Source: a bacterium BMS3Abin14
GTDB taxonomy: Bacteria > BMS3Abin14
DNA length: 63,186 nt
Assembly: GCA_002897695.1 (NCBI GenBank)
Contig: BDTG01000013.1
Coordinates: 1-63,186, forward strand
Direction: 5' to 3'
Positions 61,942 to 63,186 of the stretch are shown in pieces (the first letter of the stretch is position 1; every line of letters starts with the position of its first letter). The notes below the pieces were generated by a model. That model was not told where the DNA came from. It made no database searches and saw nothing but the letters and a program-made list of their open reading frames with translations. The position numbers were made by a program, and so were the translations under genes.

Positions 61942-62148
61942 ATGAAACGGATTGGGATGATCGGTCTAGTATTCGTTGGATTCGTTGCAGGAATACTTCT
62001 CGTTAATACCTATAGCGGGAGGATAAGTATCGCAAAGGCAGAAAATGTAGCGAACACATCTGAACAAGATGCATATAAATTAGCTAACATGACCCGACCG
62101 TACCCCTTTAGGTACCCTCCGACGGGCTCGGAGGAGCGCATCATTTGA
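61942..62148 (+). CDS. Small hypothetical protein with N-terminal membrane segment
   Basis: The 68-residue product begins MKRIGMIGLVFVGFVAGILL, a signal anchor or signal peptide, followed by a short polar tail without motifs. AAAGGGGG precedes the ATG. The tail ends where repeat-like gacgggctcggaggagcg begins, so the C-terminus may have been altered by repeat insertion. Unrecognised. Confidence 0.45.
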   Translation: MKRIGMIGLVFVGFVAGILLVNTYSGRISIAKAENVANTSEQDAYKLANMTRPYPFRYPPTGSEERII

Positions 62149-62336
62149 TTAATCCATGGGCGGTTTCATGGGAGGTTTTCGGGAATTTGGCAATGGAAAG
62201 ATCAGTGGACCTGACATGAGCAAGCATGAACTTCGAGCGCCCCTTCCCTCGACCAAGCTCCTTTCCCCTCGGCAGGCTCGGGACAGGCGACAAGCTCAAG
62301 GCAGGCGGGACAGGCCCTCCGACGCGCTTCGCTTGC
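62149..62336. other. Repeat-rich spacer
   Basis: This spacer contains several joined pieces of the SLSKG-type repeat (62244-62340) and no gene that I can support. Confidence 0.5.
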
Positions 62337-62340
62337 TCAG
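62244..62340. repeat. Array of SLSKG-type REP pieces
   Basis: Three or more partial copies appear in series: cctcgaccaagctcctttcc, cctcggcaggctcgggac and aggcgacaagctcaaggcagg. They abut the 3' end of a GIY-YIG fragment. Confidence 0.65.
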
Positions 62341-62480
62341 GATTCTAAAGAGTGCTCGTGACCGTGGCCAGATTTAATGTAGTCCCTGCTTTTGCTAAGG
62401 TTTCTTAGTCTTTTCATGTCACCATCAATCAGAGCTTCCTTCTTGATACGAGACCAGGATTTGAGCTGGTGTTCGCGGAT
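62337..62480 (-). pseudogene. GIY-YIG endonuclease, C-terminal fragment
   Basis: The minus-strand frame reads REHQLKSWSRIKKEALIDGD and continues MKRLRNLSKSRD before a short read-through tail. It matches the end of the complete gene at 682-975 (REHHLKNWSRRKKEVLIDGD) very closely. The N-terminal two-thirds are missing. A second, different GIY-YIG remnant begins 18 bases further on. Confidence 0.8.
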
Positions 62481-62497
62481 GGTGGGTTTGGGAAGGG

Positions 62498-62740
62498 CTA
62501 TCTGAAGTGTCGGTTAACGAATGCACGACCGGAACCGGATTTCAAATACTTCTCAAATGCTAACGCTCTTCTATCATCTGGAATTCTGAAGGCCACCAAA
62601 AGGTCCTAAGGCTTAAATCTTGAAGTATGTGGCGATTGACCAAAATTGTGCTGACTTAAGCGGCGATTCAAATTTCGTGTATGGCCGACATAGTACTGTT
62701 TGACATGGTTGATACTCTGAATGACATAGACATATTTCAT
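62498..62740 (-). pseudogene. GIY-YIG endonuclease with one in-frame TAG
   Basis: From ATG 62740 the frame encodes MKYVYVIQSINHVKQYYVGH, then TRNLNRRLSQHN and HTSRFKP, followed by TAG at 62606-62608. It continues with DLLVAFRIPDDRRALAFEKY and a typical end LKSGSGRAFVNRHFR and TAG. The family has KPWEL at the stop position, so a TGG tryptophan codon has become TAG. Apart from that it is an intact 80-residue member of the GIY-YIG group with the LKSGSGRAF ending. Confidence 0.85.
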
Positions 62741-62752
62741 CACTCAATCTCC

Positions 62753-63186
62753 TGTTGGTCAACGACAATTACACTTCCCCCCCAGCGACAATTACACTTC
62801 CCTGGTGTTTGGTTGACACTGACGGGTCAACATCTATTTTCAGTTGCCTTGATGTTGTTTTGCCTGCTTGGCCCGATAACTGTCGTTGTTCAGCTCAAGG
62901 ATGGTTGAGTGGTGAACCAGGCGGTCGATAGCGGCGGCAGTGGTCATCGGATCTTTAAAGATCCTGTCCCACTCACTGAAGACCAGGTTGGAAGTAATCA
63001 TCAGGCTGCGCCGTTCGTATCGTTCAGAAAGGAAAGTGAACAGTACCTCCATCTCCTCACGGCTTTGCTTCACATAACCGATGTCATCGAGCACCACCAC
63101 ATCGAAGCGATCAAGTTTCTTTAACATCTTCTCGATCGCAAGCTCACGTTTGGCGATCAGCAACTGTTCCACCAGCCGGTGAGTGC
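62753..63186 (-). mobile_element. End of an IS21-family element (partial)
   Basis: The element comprises the istB-type gene and its flank up to about 62753. Two direct copies of cgacaattacacttcc (62762-62777 and 62785-62800) lie near the outer end, as is usual for the multiple terminal repeats of IS21 elements. The other end and istA lie beyond the window. Confidence 0.75.
62840..63186 (-). CDS. istB: IS21 IstB-like ATPase, N-terminus outside the window
   Basis: The visible 115 codons contain RLVEQLLIAKRELAIEKMLKK, then Walker B VVVLDDIGYVKQSREEMEVLF, sensor I SLMITSNLVFSEWDRIF and the arginine-finger region AIDRLVHHSTILE. These identify the AAA+ helper of IS21 transposition. The frame is open to the window edge, so this is only the C-terminal part of a protein of about 250 residues. 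It ends QHQGN before a TGA. Confidence 0.93.
   Translation of the reverse strand, partial: THRLVEQLLIAKRELAIEKMLKKLDRFDVVVLDDIGYVKQSREEMEVLFTFLSERYERRSLMITSNLVFSEWDRIFKDPMTTAAAIDRLVHHSTILELNNDSYRAKQAKQHQGN

Overview
The window looks like chromosomal DNA from a Gram-negative, probably Desulfobacterota or other deltaproteobacterial-type anaerobe. The reasons are a Mla-type outer-membrane lipid transport operon, lipoproteins, a DUF3187 outer-membrane protein, small and multihaem c-type cytochromes with a System II (ResB/CcsA) cytochrome c maturation pair, a Tup tungstate importer, a RACo-like corrinoid activator and MXAN_5187-like sequence. Most of the window is GC-rich, while about 59.8-62.2 kb is clearly AT-richer and looks acquired. 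The taxonomy is an inference from gene content only.

Layout. 1-2.4 kb: edge of a transposase, a GIY-YIG gene, tRNA-Ala(CGC) and a small dihaem cytochrome among dispersed repeats. 2.4-4.9 kb: gnd-zwf, the oxidative pentose phosphate pair; a transketolase lies at 46.7 kb. 5-11.6 kb: a seven-gene minus-strand operon joining a T4-endonuclease-V-like protein, stomatin, an NfeD protease, a zinc-ribbon protein, an SPFH/zinc-ribbon protein and two helical proteins. 12-15.6 kb: a regulator plus tupABC. 15.6-20.2 kb: aroF followed by mlaE-mlaF-mlaD and a TPR lipoprotein. 20.3-23.4 kb: pentahaem cytochrome, radical SAM protein and dihaem cytochrome.

23.7-35.5 kb is a stretch of visible gene decay. It holds a tctCBA transporter with an in-frame stop in tctB and a 3'-truncated tctA fused tail-to-tail to a truncated sensor kinase. 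It also holds an internally shortened substrate-binding protein, a 5'-truncated menA-like prenyltransferase, a degenerate GGDEF protein, an ECF sigma factor that has lost its middle, and a frameshifted DUF3187 gene at a G8 tract. Mixed in are an intact csp gene, an anti-sigma factor carrying a glycogen-binding-type E-set domain, and two paralogous secreted proteins with acidic tails.

35.8-57.6 kb is mostly housekeeping: tRNA-Leu(CAA), methyltransferase, KamA-like aminomutase, glycosyltransferase, Mrp ATPase, HAD phosphatase, ResB/CcsA, a YyaL-type thioredoxin-fold protein, transketolase, a YihY-type membrane protein, a dynamin-like GTPase, acyltransferase, patatin, a beta-helix lipoprotein and the corrinoid activator. 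57.6-63.2 kb is an accessory region: an RNase H-like protein and a toxin-antitoxin pair framed by direct repeats, an AT-rich block with unfamiliar proteins, GIY-YIG remnants, and the end of an IS21 element.

The strongest candidates for something undescribed are the SPFH/NfeD/zinc-ribbon operon with its endonuclease-V-like member, and the sigma/anti-sigma(E-set)/acidic-tail cluster. A palindromic repeat that sits exactly on the stop codons of two genes is also worth following. No CRISPR array, rRNA or complete prophage was seen.
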